The notes beneath the pieces were generated by a model. The model was not told the origin of the DNA, ran no database searches, and was given only the letters and a program-made list of their open reading frames with translations. Positions 1 to 9,839 of a stretch of 34,598 nucleotides of DNA are shown piece by piece. Within the stretch, counting starts at the first letter, position 1, and the number at the start of each line of letters is the position of its first letter. The stretch is from Elusimicrobiota bacterium (GTDB taxonomy: Bacteria > Elusimicrobiota > Elusimicrobia > UBA1565). The stretch is from NCBI GenBank assembly GCA_016196755.1, contig JACPXC010000057.1:1-34598 (forward strand), read 5' to 3'. Both the position numbers and the translations under genes were made by a program.

Positions 1-137
1 GCCGACACCAAACGTGAGAGAACCAGGGTGCGTAGCGCCTTAAAGATCGTGCCGGACGCGACGAGCTACCACGACCGTGGGATGGGGACGCTTTGCCTCT
101 TGACGGCAGAACTTCTAATGAGTGTCCCCAATCAGAA
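1..137. other. Intergenic edge with REP-like inverted repeat
   Basis: No gene can be supported here. The stretch holds a 7-base inverted repeat, TGGGGAC at 83-89 and GTCCCCA at 124-130, and beside the alr stop an imperfect palindrome with arms TTCTAAT (113-119) and ATCAGAA (131-137). Arms of the TGGGGAC/GTCCCCA kind are common in REP-type elements mobilised by RAYT transposases, so this may be a REP remnant next to alr. Plus-strand frame 1 is open from the window edge to a stop at 145-147, but it has no start and no recognisable product. Confidence 0.35.
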
Positions 138-1199
<1,062 letters not shown>

Positions 1200-1212
1200 G
1201 GGAAGCTGGGCG

Positions 1213-1224
1213 ATTATATAGAAT
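1213..1224. promoter_or_regulatory. Candidate divergent -10 elements, alr/hemA
   Basis: The 35 bases between alr and hemA are unusually AT-rich. On the minus strand a perfect TATAAT occupies 1218-1213, 13 bases before the alr ATG. On the plus strand TAGAAT occupies 1219-1224, 10 bases before the hemA GTG. I see no good -35 hexamer for either. If both are real, the two transcripts have very short leaders. Confidence 0.4.
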
Positions 1225-1234
1225 AACCTCCGCG

Positions 1235-2314
1235 GTGACCCTCTCCGTCGTCGGACTCAACCACCAGACCTGTCCCGTCGCTCTGCGCGAGCGCTTGGCC
1301 GCGCTGGGCCCGGCCGCGGCCCGCGAGGCGCTGGCGGCCGGCGGCTGGCGCGAGGTGGTGGTGCTCGGAACCTGCAACCGCTTCGAGATCTACACGGTCT
1401 CCGAGCGGCCGCTCGACGAGGCCAAGGCCGAGCTCATGGCCTTCGTCGACCGCCACGCCGGGGCGCCCGTCTCCCCGTACTTGTATCAGCACTCCGACGG
1501 CGCGGCGGCGCGCCACCTCTTCACCGTGGCCTCCGGGCTCGACTCGCTGGTCCCGGGCGAGACCGAGATCTTGAGCCAGGTGAAGGCCTGCTACGAGGCC
1601 GCGCTCGAGAGCGGGACGACGGGCAAGCTCGCCAACGTATTGTTCCAACGCGCGCTCTTCGTCGGCAAGGCCGTGCGCGGGCGGACCGGCATCTCGGTGG
1701 GCCAGGTCTCGGTGGCCTCGGTTGCCGTGGACCTGGCCCGGCGCATCTTCGGCGACCTGTCGGCGAGCCGGGTCCTCGTCCTGGGGGCCGGAGAGATGGC
1801 CGAGCGCACCGCCCGGCACCTCCTCTCGGCCGACGTGGCGGGCCTGCACATCGCCAACCGCACCTGGGAGCGGGCCGCGGCCCTGGCCGAGTCGCTGCGC
1901 GCCGACCCGGTGCGCTGGGAGGCCTTTGCGCGCCTCTTGCCCAAGGTCGACGTCGTCGTGGCCTCGACGGGCGCAACGTCGCCGGTCCTGACGCGGGAGA
2001 TGGTGCGCGCGGCCCTGCCGGGACGCGGGGGGCGCTCGCTGTTTATAATCGACATCGCCATGCCGCGCGACGTGGAGCCGGAGGTCGAGTCGCTCGACGG
2101 CGTCTACCTCTACTCGCTCGCCGACCTGAGCTCCCTGGCCGCCGAGAACGCCGGCCGGCGGCGCGGGGAGTTCGCCGCGGCCGCGGCCTTGGTCGAGGAG
2201 GCCTCCGCCTCCTTCTCGGACTGGCTCGGGTCGGTGCGCGCCGGGCGCGAGGTCAGCCTGCGTCACTCCGGCCTGCGGCCGCTGGGCTCGTCGGCCGCGC
2301 TGAGGCCGATTTGA
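1235..2314 (+). CDS. hemA: Glutamyl-tRNA reductase, short C-terminus
   Basis: Reduces glutamyl-tRNA(Glu) to glutamate-1-semialdehyde with NADPH, the first committed step of C5-pathway tetrapyrrole synthesis. The N-terminal catalytic domain has GLNH near residue 7 and the active-site cysteine in GTCNRFEIY (C47). GETEILSQVK and a Rossmann segment VLVLGAGEMAERTARHL follow. It starts with GTG; no other start preserves GLNH. The protein is 359 residues, whereas HemA usually has 410-430. It stops soon after DWL, so most of the C-terminal helical dimerisation domain is missing. The stop overlaps the TTG start of hemC by 4 bases, consistent with translational coupling. No hemB or hemL is in the window. 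Confidence 0.93.
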   Translation: MTLSVVGLNHQTCPVALRERLAALGPAAAREALAAGGWREVVVLGTCNRFEIYTVSERPLDEAKAELMAFVDRHAGAPVSPYLYQHSDGAAARHLFTVASGLDSLVPGETEILSQVKACYEAALESGTTGKLANVLFQRALFVGKAVRGRTGISVGQVSVASVAVDLARRIFGDLSASRVLVLGAGEMAERTARHLLSADVAGLHIANRTWERAAALAESLRADPVRWEAFARLLPKVDVVVASTGATSPVLTREMVRAALPGRGGRSLFIIDIAMPRDVEPEVESLDGVYLYSLADLSSLAAENAGRRRGEFAAAAALVEEASASFSDWLGSVRAGREVSLRHSGLRPLGSSAALRPI

Positions 2315-3240
2315 GCGCCCGCGTCCTGCGCATGGGGACCCGCGGCTCTCCGCTGGCCGTGGCGCAGTCCTCGGGCTACGCCAGGCTCCTCGAGCGGACT
2401 CATCCGGGGCTCAAGGTCGAGCAGGTCCTCATTAAGACCAGCGGGGACGCTCTCTCCGAAGCCTCCGGCGCGGACCGTTTCGCCCCCGCCGCCGGACCGG
2501 ACCCCAACGTGAAGGCCATGTTCGTCAAGGAGCTCGAGACCGCCCTCCTCGGGGGGCGCGTGGATTTCGCCGTCCATTCGGCCAAGGACCTCCCGGCCGA
2601 CATCCCCGAGGGGCTGACCCTGGCCGGCTTCCCCGCGCGCGAGGACCCGCGCGACGTCTTCGTGGGCGCGGCCGCGGCCGCGCGCTTCGCCGACCTGCCG
2701 CAGGGGGCCGTCATCGGTACGGTCTCGTCGCGCCGGCGGTTCCAGCTCGCTTCGGTCCGGCCCGACCTGGTCTTCGTCCCCATGCGGGGGAACGTCGACA
2801 CCCGCCTCAAGAAGCTGGCGGGGGGGGCGGCGGCCGGGTTGGTCTTGGCCCTGGCCGGCCTGCGGCGCCTCGGTCTGTCGGTGGACCATGAGGTCCTCCC
2901 CGTCGACCTGGTGGTCCCGGCCCCGGGTCAGGGCGCGCTCGCAGTCGAATGCCGTGCCGATGACGCGCCGACGCGCGAGCTCCTGGCGCCGACCTTTGAC
3001 GCCGACACCGGGTTGGAAGTCGACGTGGAGCGGCGCTTCCTCAGGGCCGTCGGAGGAGGCTGCTCGACCCCCTTAGGCGCCTTGGCGCGCGTTGAAGGGG
3101 CCGCCATCTCGCTGCGGGTGTTCTGGTGCCGGGCTGACGGGACGGCTCCCGCGCGCCTGGCCGGCCGCGCCGGGCGGCGGCCCGAGGAACTGGCCTCCTT
3201 GGTCGACGGACTGGCGGGCCGCCTCCTCGCCGGTGGCTGA
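2311..3240 (+). CDS. hemC: Hydroxymethylbilane synthase (porphobilinogen deaminase)
   Basis: Polymerises four porphobilinogens into hydroxymethylbilane, the linear precursor of uroporphyrinogen III. The sequence opens with RMGTRGSPLAVAQS, followed by the substrate-binding region KAMFVKELETALL...DFAVHSAKDLP. The dipyrromethane cofactor cysteine is in GGGCSTPLGA (C251). The length of 309 is normal. The TTG start at 2311, inside TTGA shared with the hemA stop, puts the usual handful of residues before GTRGS; an in-frame ATG at 2332 would leave almost none. With hemA it forms the tetrapyrrole part of an operon that continues into mfd. Confidence 0.93.
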   Translation: MSARVLRMGTRGSPLAVAQSSGYARLLERTHPGLKVEQVLIKTSGDALSEASGADRFAPAAGPDPNVKAMFVKELETALLGGRVDFAVHSAKDLPADIPEGLTLAGFPAREDPRDVFVGAAAAARFADLPQGAVIGTVSSRRRFQLASVRPDLVFVPMRGNVDTRLKKLAGGAAAGLVLALAGLRRLGLSVDHEVLPVDLVVPAPGQGALAVECRADDAPTRELLAPTFDADTGLEVDVERRFLRAVGGGCSTPLGALARVEGAAISLRVFWCRADGTAPARLAGRAGRRPEELASLVDGLAGRLLAGG

Positions 3241-6200
3241 GAAGACGGTCGGCCTCGCCCTGCGCGGGGTGCCCAACGCGGCGGCCTGGGGCCGCCTGGC
3301 CATGGCCCTGCTCGAGCCTGCCGGGCCGCCCGGACCGCTCAAGGCCGCGCTGGGCATAGCCCCCGCCCTTCCCATCGTCGTCGTGCGCTCCTCCGAGGAG
3401 GACCTCGAGGACGCGGCCGACGCGGCGCGCGCGCTGGGCCTCGTGTTCCCCGAGGCCGGCGAGGCGGCCGCGGCGGTCTTCGGAGAGGACCCGGCCGGCC
3501 GCCTGGCGGCGCGCGAGCGCCTCCACGCCGGGGCGCGACTGGTGTTCGCCACGCCCGCCGGACTCGGGGCGCCGGCCGCCGGGGTCGGAGAGTACGCGGC
3601 CGAGCGCCTGGTCGTGCGCGCCGGCGGCGGGCTCAAGCGCCAGCTCCTGCTCGACCGCCTGACCGGCCTGGGCTACCAGCGCGTCGACTTCGTCGAGAGC
3701 CCCGGCGAATTCGCGGCGCGCGGCGCGGTGGTCGACTTCCACACCTTGGAGCCGGCCCTGGCGGTCCGGGCGCTCTACGACGTCGACAAGATCGTCTCGG
3801 TGAAGTCCTTCGACCCCGCCACGCAGACCACGCGCCGCGAGTTCCTCGACTCGGCCGTCGTCGGGCCGGCCGTGGAGTCCCCGTCGAGCGCCACGGTAGG
3901 CTCGCTCTTGGCCGCGCAGGGGACCTGGCTCGTCGAGCCGGGCTTCGAGCTTCCGGGCCGTCCTCGAGCCGTCCTCACGGTCGGCGGAGACGCGGGCAAG
4001 GAGGCGGACCTCGGCTGGGATGCGTTCCCCGCCGCGCGCGGCGGAATCGAGGCCGCGGCCGCCTTCTGCGCCGCGCGCGCCTCCGAAGGCTGGAAGCTCC
4101 TGCTCTTCTCGATGACCCGCGGCGAGGACGAGCGCCTCCAGGAGATGCTCGAGGGCCGCGTGCCCGAGGGCGCGGTGCAGTTCCTCGTCGGGCCGCTGCG
4201 CCAGGGCTTCGTCGAGCCCGCGGCCAAGCGGGCGTTCTTGTCGTCGGCGGAGCTCTTCGGCCGGACCTGGCGCCTGCCGCGCTGGAAGGCGCCTCCCGGG
4301 ACCGAGCGCGTGCGCGCCCGCTGGCGCGAGCTCCGGCGCGGGGACTTCGTGGTCCACGAGCAGTTCGGCGTGGCGCGCTACCTGGGGCTCGAGGCCGTGC
4401 ACGAGCCCGGCTCCCTGCAGGCCGAGGCCTCGGGGGGGACTCCTTCGATCCACGACTGCCTATCGCTCGAGTTCCGGGGCGGGGACCGCCTGTTTTTGCC
4501 GATGGCGGATTTCAAGCGCGTCCAAAAGTACGTGGCCGCCGAGGGCGCGCGGCCGCGGCTCTCCTCGCTCGACACCAAGAGCTGGGCCGACGTCAAGGCG
4601 CGGGTCGAGGAGGGGGTGCGCGAACTGGCCCAGGAACTGCTCAAGCGCCACGCCGAGCGTGTCGGCATGCCCGGGCACGCCTTCTCGGCCGAGTCGCGCC
4701 TCGAGGTCGAGTTCGCGGAGTCGTTCCCCTATGAGGAGACCCCCGACCAGGCCAAGGCCATCGCCGAGGTGAAGGCCGACATGGAGGAGCCCCACCCGAT
4801 GGACCGCATCGTGGTGGGCGACGTCGGCTTCGGCAAGACCGAGGTGGCGATGCGCGCCTGCCTCAAATGCGCGGCAGGCCTCAAGCAGGCGGCCGTGCTC
4901 GTGCCGACGACGGTCTTGGCCGACCAGCATCTGCGCACCTTCCGCTCGCGCTTCGCCGAGTACCCGGTCCGCGTGGAGGGGCTCTCGCGTTTTGCGACCG
5001 CGGCCGAGCAGAAGGCCGTCATCGAGGCGCTCAAGGCCGGCAAGGTCGACATCGTGGTCGGCACCCATCGCCTGCTCTCGGCCGACGTGCGCTTCAAGGA
5101 CCTGGGCCTGGTCGTCGTCGACGAGGAGCACCGCTTCGGGGTCAAGGACAAGGAGCGCCTCAAGGCCCTGCGCGCCCGGGTCGACTGCCTGACGCTCTCG
5201 GCCACGCCGATCCCGCGCACGCTCCACCAGGGCCTCTCTGGCCTGCGCGGCATCTCGCTCATCCAGAGCGCGCCGACCGGCCGTCTGCCGATCACGACCG
5301 AGGTGCGCCCCTACGACGAGAAGCACGTGAAGGCCGCCATCGAGGCCGAGTTGGCCCGCGGCGGGCAGGTCTTCTACGTCCACAACCGGGTCAAGACCCT
5401 CCCCGAGGCCGCCGAGAAGCTGGCGGCGCTCGTGCCGGGGGCGCGGCTGACCACCGGCCACGGCCAGATGAAGGCCGAGACCCTCGAGAAGGCCATGTGG
5501 GACTTCCATAAGGGTAAGTACGACGTCCTGGTGGCCTCGACCATCATCGAGTCAGGCCTCGACATCCCGACCGTGAACACCTTGCTCGTCGAGGACGCCC
5601 AGGACTTCGGCCTGGCCCAGCTCTACCAGCTGCGCGGACGCATCGGGCGGGAGCGCCGACGGGCGACCTGCGTGCTCTATTACCCCGGCGACGCCAAGAG
5701 CCTCAAGTCTCTCTCGGAGGACGCCAGCCGGCGCCTCGAGGCGCTCCGGCAGTTCCGCGACCTGGGCTCGGGGCTGGGGCTGGCTATGCGCGACCTCGAG
5801 ATCCGCGGCGCCGGCGACCTCCTCGGCGCGCGCCAGCACGGCTACATCAACGCCGTAGGGGTCGAGTATTACTCGCGCCTGCTCGAGACCGAGGTCGAAC
5901 GTCTGCGCGGCCGGCGCGCGAAGCTCGAGCAGGCTCCGGCCCAGCTCGACCTATCCCTGCCGGCCTTCGTCCCAGAGACCTACCTGCCCGGCGACCTCGA
6001 GCGCCTGCGCTTCTACAAGCGCGCGCTCGACGCCGACGAGAAGGGGCTCGAGGCCCTCCACAAGGAGGTGACGGACATCTCGGGCCCGCCGCCGGCCGAG
6101 GTGGAGAACCTCTTCGCCGTCCTGCGCCTGCGCCGGCGCGCCTCGACGCGCGGGGTGCGCGCCGTCGCCGAGCGCGCGGGGAAGCTCGAGATCTATCTGC

Positions 6201-6370
6201 ACGCCGGTGTCGAGCCGCCGCCGGTCAGCCTTAAGGCCTGGCTCAACGCCTTCGGCGGGCGGCTCGAGTTCGCGCGCTCGGCGGAGGGCGACGGCATGAA
6301 GCTGACCCTCGGGCGCCAGAAGGCGGTAGAGGTGCTCGACATCCTGCTCGAGACGCTCCCAGACCTGTGA
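3233..6370 (+). CDS. mfd: Transcription-repair coupling factor
   Basis: Displaces RNA polymerase stalled at DNA lesions and recruits UvrA. Domain order: a UvrB-like N-terminal module (about 1-330); an RNA-polymerase-interaction domain beginning at [18 protein letters not shown] (about 367); a RecG-like superfamily 2 motor with Walker [10 protein letters not shown] (about 528), DEEH box (about 630), SATPIPRTL and GRIGRERR (about 801); then a C-terminal TRCF domain. A GTG at 3233, overlapping the hemC stop by 8 bases, gives 1045 residues. The frame stays open upstream to 3092, but that stretch is Pro/Arg/Trp-rich and lies inside hemC, so I exclude it. The N-terminal module is somewhat shorter than in E. 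coli Mfd (1148 residues). Confidence 0.95.
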   Translation: MAEKTVGLALRGVPNAAAWGRLAMALLEPAGPPGPLKAALGIAPALPIVVVRSSEEDLEDAADAARALGLVFPEAGEAAAAVFGEDPAGRLAARERLHAGARLVFATPAGLGAPAAGVGEYAAERLVVRAGGGLKRQLLLDRLTGLGYQRVDFVESPGEFAARGAVVDFHTLEPALAVRALYDVDKIVSVKSFDPATQTTRREFLDSAVVGPAVESPSSATVGSLLAAQGTWLVEPGFELPGRPRAVLTVGGDAGKEADLGWDAFPAARGGIEAAAAFCAARASEGWKLLLFSMTRGEDERLQEMLEGRVPEGAVQFLVGPLRQGFVEPAAKRAFLSSAELFGRTWRLPRWKAPPGTERVRARWRELRRGDFVVHEQFGVARYLGLEAVHEPGSLQAEASGGTPSIHDCLSLEFRGGDRLFLPMADFKRVQKYVAAEGARPRLSSLDTKSWADVKARVEEGVRELAQELLKRHAERVGMPGHAFSAESRLEVEFAESFPYEETPDQAKAIAEVKADMEEPHPMDRIVVGDVGFGKTEVAMRACLKCAAGLKQAAVLVPTTVLADQHLRTFRSRFAEYPVRVEGLSRFATAAEQKAVIEALKAGKVDIVVGTHRLLSADVRFKDLGLVVVDEEHRFGVKDKERLKALRARVDCLTLSATPIPRTLHQGLSGLRGISLIQSAPTGRLPITTEVRPYDEKHVKAAIEAELARGGQVFYVHNRVKTLPEAAEKLAALVPGARLTTGHGQMKAETLEKAMWDFHKGKYDVLVASTIIESGLDIPTVNTLLVEDAQDFGLAQLYQLRGRIGRERRRATCVLYYPGDAKSLKSLSEDASRRLEALRQFRDLGSGLGLAMRDLEIRGAGDLLGARQHGYINAVGVEYYSRLLETEVERLRGRRAKLEQAPAQLDLSLPAFVPETYLPGDLERLRFYKRALDADEKGLEALHKEVTDISGPPPAEVENLFAVLRLRRRASTRGVRAVAERAGKLEIYLHAGVEPPPVSLKAWLNAFGGRLEFARSAEGDGMKLTLGRQKAVEVLDILLETLPDL

Positions 6371-8553
6371 TGGCGAAAGACCCGGTCTGCGGGATGGCCG
6401 TCGACCCCGCCGCTCCTAAGGGCGGCCGGCACGCCTACGCCGGAAAGGACTATTTCTTCTGCAACCCGCGGTGTCGCGAGCGATTCGCCGCGGACCCGGC
6501 AAGCTTCCTTTCCGGCAAGCCCGTCGTGGCGGTCGCGCCGGGCTCCGTCTGGGTATGCCCGATGTGCCCCGGTGTGCGCGGGTTGGAGCCCGGTCCCTGT
6601 CCCTCCTGCGGGATGGCGCTGGAGCCCGAGTTGCCGGGCACGGCCGCCGACCCCGAGACCGCCGACATGCTGCGCCGCTTCGCCGTCTCCGCCGTCCTGA
6701 CTGTCCCGGTCATGGTGCTGGCCATGACGATGCGCGCCCCGGCGGTCCAGGGCTTGCTGGCGTCCCCGGTGGTGCTGTGGGCGGGGGCGCCGTTCTTCGC
6801 GCGGGCCTGGACCTCGCTTAAGACGCGGCGCCTCAACATGTTCACGCTCATCGCGCTGGGCACCGGCACGGCGTACGCGGCCAGCCTGGCGGCGCTGGTC
6901 CTGCCGGGCTCCGTGCCGTCGGCCTTCCTCGATCATCACGGCCGGCCGCCGCTGTACTTCGAGGCGGCCGCGATGATCATCACCTTGGTCTGCCTGGGGC
7001 AGGCCCTCGAGGGGCGCGCCCGCGCGCGGACCCGGGACGCCCTGCGCGCGCTGATGGACTTAGCACCCAAGACCGCGCGGCGCTTGTCGGCGGGGGGGGA
7101 AGCGGACGTGTCCCTGGCCGAGGTGGCGGTAGGCGACCGCCTGCGCGTGCGGCCCGGGGAAGCCGTGCCCGTCGACGGCGAGGTCCTGGAAGGCTCCTCC
7201 TCCGTGGATGAGTCGCTTATGACCGGCGAGTCGGCGCCGGCCGCCAAGGGGCCCGGCGACGCCGTCGTCGGCGGGACGCTCAACGGCTCCGGAGGGTTCG
7301 TCATGCGCGCCGACGCGGTGGGCGCGGAGACGGCGCTGGCGCGCATCGTGGCGCTGGTGGCCGCGGCCCAGCGCAGCCGGGCGCCCATCCAGAGGCTGGC
7401 CGATTCGGTCTCGGCCTGGTTCGTCCCGGCGGTCGTAGCGGCCGCCGCGCTGGCCGCGGCCGGCTGGCTCGCGTGGGGTCCTGCGCCGCGCCTGGCGCAT
7501 GCGCTGGCCGGCGCCGTGGCCGTGCTCATCGTCGCCTGCCCCTGCGCCCTGGGTCTGGCCACGCCGATGTCGGTCATGGTCGGCGTGGGCCGCGGGGCGC
7601 TGGCCGGGGTCCTGGTGCGCGAGGCGGCGGCCCTAGAGGCGTTGGCCGGCGTGGACGTATTGGTCGTCGACAAGACCGGGACCCTGACCGAGGGCCGTCC
7701 GCGTATAGAGGCGGTCGAGCCCGCGGCGGGATTTACGGCCGACGAGGTCCTGCGCCTGGCCGGGACGCTCGAGCGCGCCAGCGAGCATCCGCTGGCCAAG
7801 GCCGTGCTCGAGGCCGCCTCGGCGCGGGGGTTGGACCTGCCCCCCGTCGAGGATTTCCTCTCCGAGCCGGGCCGCGGCGTCCATGGGCGCGTCGCGGGCC
7901 GCGCGGTGTCGGTAGGCCGCCCGAAGACCGACTTGGCCGACAAAGCCGCCCTCGAGGTCTCGGTCGACGGGCGCATGGCGGGCCTGCTGGTGGTCTCCGA
8001 CCCGGTCAAGCCCACGGCCGGCGAGACCGTAGCGGCGCTAGAAGCCGCGGGGCTGCGCATCATCATGGCCACCGGCGACGCTCGGGGTCCGGCGGAATCG
8101 GCGGCCAAGGCGCTGGGGATAGCCGAGGTCCACGCGCGCCTCCTGCCCGCCGAGAAGAGCGCGCTGGTGGCAAAGCTCAAGGCCGGCGGCTCTCGGGTGG
8201 CGATGGCCGGCGACGGCGTCAACGACGCCCCGGCCCTCGCCGCGGCCGACGTCGGCATCGCGATGGGCCTCGGGGCCGACGCCGCGAAGCGCTCGGCAGG
8301 GATCGTTCTGGCCCAGGACGACCTGCGCGGGCTCCTGCGCGCCCGGCGCCTGAGCGTCGCCGTCATGGGCAACATACGCCAGAACCTGTTCTGGGCCTTC
8401 GCCTACAACCTGGCCGCCGTGCCGCTGGCCGCCGGCGTCCTCTACCCCTGGACGGGCTGGCTCCTGGGACCGATGGCGGCGGGGGCGGCGATGAGTCTGA
8501 GTTCGCTGACCGTCGTGCTCAACTCGCTGCGGCTGAGGTCGGTGAAGTTGTGA
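6370..8553 (+). CDS. copA: Copper-exporting P1B-type ATPase with YHS and metal-binding N-terminus
   Basis: Inner-membrane Cu+ efflux pump. In place of ferredoxin-like HMA domains it has a YHS domain ([10 protein letters not shown], residues about 4-45) and a heavy-metal-binding domain with [11 protein letters not shown] (about 60-86). The core has TGES (about 285), the ion site CPC (about 390), phosphorylation site DKTGTLTEG (D434), SEHPLAKA and [10 protein letters not shown] (about 614). The YN in helix 7 and MSLSS in helix 8 mark Cu+ specificity. In the second N-terminal domain the usual CPMHPE reads CPMCPG, a His-to-Cys change. The ATG shares one base with the mfd TGA; an overlapping GTG at 6367 is possible. 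Its place behind mfd looks like operon packing, not shared function. Confidence 0.93.
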   Translation: MAKDPVCGMAVDPAAPKGGRHAYAGKDYFFCNPRCRERFAADPASFLSGKPVVAVAPGSVWVCPMCPGVRGLEPGPCPSCGMALEPELPGTAADPETADMLRRFAVSAVLTVPVMVLAMTMRAPAVQGLLASPVVLWAGAPFFARAWTSLKTRRLNMFTLIALGTGTAYAASLAALVLPGSVPSAFLDHHGRPPLYFEAAAMIITLVCLGQALEGRARARTRDALRALMDLAPKTARRLSAGGEADVSLAEVAVGDRLRVRPGEAVPVDGEVLEGSSSVDESLMTGESAPAAKGPGDAVVGGTLNGSGGFVMRADAVGAETALARIVALVAAAQRSRAPIQRLADSVSAWFVPAVVAAAALAAAGWLAWGPAPRLAHALAGAVAVLIVACPCALGLATPMSVMVGVGRGALAGVLVREAAALEALAGVDVLVVDKTGTLTEGRPRIEAVEPAAGFTADEVLRLAGTLERASEHPLAKAVLEAASARGLDLPPVEDFLSEPGRGVHGRVAGRAVSVGRPKTDLADKAALEVSVDGRMAGLLVVSDPVKPTAGETVAALEAAGLRIIMATGDARGPAESAAKALGIAEVHARLLPAEKSALVAKLKAGGSRVAMAGDGVNDAPALAAADVGIAMGLGADAAKRSAGIVLAQDDLRGLLRARRLSVAVMGNIRQNLFWAFAYNLAAVPLAAGVLYPWTGWLLGPMAAGAAMSLSSLTVVLNSLRLRSVKL

Positions 8554-8560
8554 TCGCTTG

Positions 8561-9049
8561 ATGCCGCTTAGCTTCGAACCCGTCGTCGGGCCTTCGCCCA
8601 AGATCCTGATCCTCGGTTCGATGCCGGGAGTGGAATCCTTGCGTCGCCAGGAGTACTACGGCCATCCGCAGAACCAGTTCTGGCGCCTTTTAGGCGAAGT
8701 CATCGGGACCGACCTACAGTCGTTGAGCTATGCGAAGCGCCTGTCCGTGCTCAAGAAGAAGGGCATAGCGTTATGGGACACCATCAAGGCCTGTGAGCGA
8801 GAGGGCAGCCTAGACAGCGACATCTGTGACGAGGAGCCCAACGAGATCAGCGGCCTCGTCAGAGAGACCGGTGTGCGGGCCGTGTTCCTCAACGGGGGGA
8901 AGGCCCGCCAGATGTTCCTGCGTCACATCGCCGAGGGGCTTTCGACCGAGGTGACGGTCGTCGACCTGCCGTCGAGCAGCCCCGCGGCAGCCTCGATCCC
9001 TTACCCCGAGAAGCTCCGGCGCTGGCGCCGGATAGCCGACTTCCTCTAG
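8561..9049 (+). CDS. Hypoxanthine-DNA glycosylase (UDG family 6)
   Basis: Probably removes deaminated adenine (hypoxanthine) from DNA. The family signature is clear: LILGSMPGVESL, then YYGHPQNQFW carrying the catalytic-type asparagine of motif 1, WDTIKACEREGSLD, FLNGGKA, and LPSSSPA as motif 2. It has 162 residues, normal for the family. The ATG at 8561 is chosen over a TTG one codon earlier. It follows copA after 7 bases and ends the hemA-mfd operon, which puts a second DNA-repair gene beside mfd. Its TAG stop interlocks with the pcm TAG on the other strand in the tetranucleotide CTAG at 9046-9049, leaving no room for a terminator. Confidence 0.85.
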   Translation: MPLSFEPVVGPSPKILILGSMPGVESLRRQEYYGHPQNQFWRLLGEVIGTDLQSLSYAKRLSVLKKKGIALWDTIKACEREGSLDSDICDEEPNEISGLVRETGVRAVFLNGGKARQMFLRHIAEGLSTEVTVVDLPSSSPAAASIPYPEKLRRWRRIADFL

Positions 9050-9618
9050 ACCATCGGCACGAACCGGACCGGCATGAGCTCCTTCGCCTCGAACCCCTTC
9101 GCCGTCTTGGTGTAGAGCCAGAGCACCTGCTCCGAATCGGTCTTCCTCGTCGACCCTACGGGAATCACCAGCCGTCCGCCCTCGCGGAGCTGCTCGATGA
9201 GCGCCGGCGGCAGGGCCTCCGGCGCGCAGGCGGCGATGACGGCGTCGAACGGCGCCGCCTCCGGCCAGCCCCGGGCGCCGTCGCCGACCCGGAAATGGAT
9301 ATTCGAATAGCCCAGCTCCCGCAGCGTCCCCTGAGCCCGGAGCGACAGGTCCTCTAGGATCTCGACGGTGTAGACCTCCCGGGCCAGCTCGCCCAGGACG
9401 GCCGCCTGATACCCCGACCCGGTGCCGACTTCGAGGACCCTGTCGGTGGGACGGAGCTGGAGGGCCTGGGTCATCGCCGCCACGATGAACGGCTGGGAGA
9501 TGGTCTGTCCCTCGCCGATCGAGAGGGCCTTCTCCTCGTAAGCCTGCGCGGCCAGCTTGCGCGGGACGAACCGCTCGCGCGGGACGCGCCTCAGCGCCCC
9601 GAGGACGCGCGGGTCCAT
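9046..9618 (-). CDS. pcm: Protein-L-isoaspartate O-methyltransferase
   Basis: Methylates L-isoaspartyl residues to start repair of aged proteins, using S-adenosylmethionine. Visible motifs are VPRERFVP, GQTISQPFIVAAMTQAL, the SAM-binding motif I VLEVGTGSGYQAAVL, and PVGSTRKT near the end. It has 190 residues; family members usually carry 15-25 more at the N-terminus (a QLxxRGIxD segment), which is missing. The frame is open far upstream, but it runs through a terminator hairpin and antisense to unrelated genes, so the ATG at 9618 is the sensible start. No Shine-Dalgarno is visible. The gene begins about 20 bases after an intrinsic terminator, so it may depend on readthrough. Confidence 0.9.
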   Translation of the reverse strand: MDPRVLGALRRVPRERFVPRKLAAQAYEEKALSIGEGQTISQPFIVAAMTQALQLRPTDRVLEVGTGSGYQAAVLGELAREVYTVEILEDLSLRAQGTLRELGYSNIHFRVGDGARGWPEAAPFDAVIAACAPEALPPALIEQLREGGRLVIPVGSTRKTDSEQVLWLYTKTAKGFEAKELMPVRFVPMV

Positions 9619-9636
9619 CGCGGCGTAGAGCCGGCC

Positions 9637-9675
9637 AAGAAAACGGCCCCGGGAGGCATCCCCCCCGGGGCCGTT
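9637..9675 (-). terminator. Intrinsic terminator of the 15-codon mini-gene
   Basis: A perfect 12-bp stem (9675-9664 with 9653-9642, minus strand AACGGCCCCGGG) encloses a 10-base loop. On the minus strand it runs directly into TTTTCTT (9643-9637). The plus strand has no T run after the stem, so the terminator works only for minus-strand transcription, ending the mini-gene transcript about 20 bases before pcm. It could also act as an attenuator for pcm. Confidence 0.8.
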
Positions 9676-9692
9676 CCGAAGGAAGCTCAAGC

Positions 9693-9740
9693 TCAAGCGG
9701 CGTGCGCCGCCATGGACTGCTTCTTGACGGTATTCTTCAT
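9693..9740 (-). CDS. 15-residue peptide mini-gene, unknown function
   Basis: This short reading frame encodes MKNTVKKQSMAAHAA. Although tiny, it has the full set of gene signals on the minus strand: a sigma70-like promoter (TTGCCA, 18 bp, TAGGAT), a GGAGGT Shine-Dalgarno 3 bases before ATG, and a strong intrinsic terminator 17 bases after the stop. The Shine-Dalgarno is the loop of a palindrome ATCAC-GGAGGT-GTGAT whose second arm covers the start of the ATG. The peptide is basic at its N-terminus and ends in small residues; it is not enriched in any one amino acid, as a classical attenuator leader would be. It may be a small peptide, a leader controlling pcm, or a small RNA with a decoy frame. 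I do not recognise it. Confidence 0.5.
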   Translation of the reverse strand: MKNTVKKQSMAAHAA

Positions 9741-9754
9741 CACACCTCCGTGAT
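9739..9754 (-). promoter_or_regulatory. Palindrome presenting a Shine-Dalgarno in its loop
   Basis: The minus strand reads ATCACGGAGGTGTGAT. The arms ATCAC and GTGAT can pair with the whole GGAGGT in a 6-base loop, and the first two bases of the ATG are in the stem. This could regulate initiation on the mini-gene, or be a protein-binding site. Confidence 0.5.
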
Positions 9755-9769
9755 TTGGCCCGGCGCGGC

Positions 9770-9799
9770 ATCCTAGCTTGGGCGGGAGGCGGTTGGCAA
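9770..9799 (-). promoter_or_regulatory. Sigma70-like promoter of the mini-gene
   Basis: On the minus strand, TTGCCA (9799-9794) is followed by an 18-base spacer and TAGGAT (9775-9770). The predicted start near 9763 gives a leader of about 22 bases to the mini-gene ATG. Confidence 0.6.
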
Positions 9800-9839
9800 C
9801 AGAGGGGGTTTGAACGAAGCGTCAGGGATAGGCGACCGC

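Noticed and set aside
3092-3232. Upstream ATG start for mfd
   Set aside because: The added 47 residues lie inside hemC and are Trp/Pro/Arg-rich; Mfd-like sequence begins at the GTG at 3233.
3041-4453. 470-residue open frame antisense to hemC and mfd
   Set aside because: It mirrors strong conserved genes on the other strand, is extremely Arg/Gly/Ala-rich, and shows no domain. High GC at third codon positions creates such frames throughout the window (also 1214-2266, 6936-8375, 30207-31643).
9642-9675. Plus-strand terminator for the glycosylase operon
   Set aside because: No T run follows the stem on the plus strand, and the hairpin is about 600 bases beyond the stop, past the antisense pcm gene.
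9637-9740. tmRNA or its tag sequence
   Set aside because: The peptide ends in small residues like a proteolysis tag, but the frame has its own ATG and Shine-Dalgarno, and there is no tRNA-like domain nearby.
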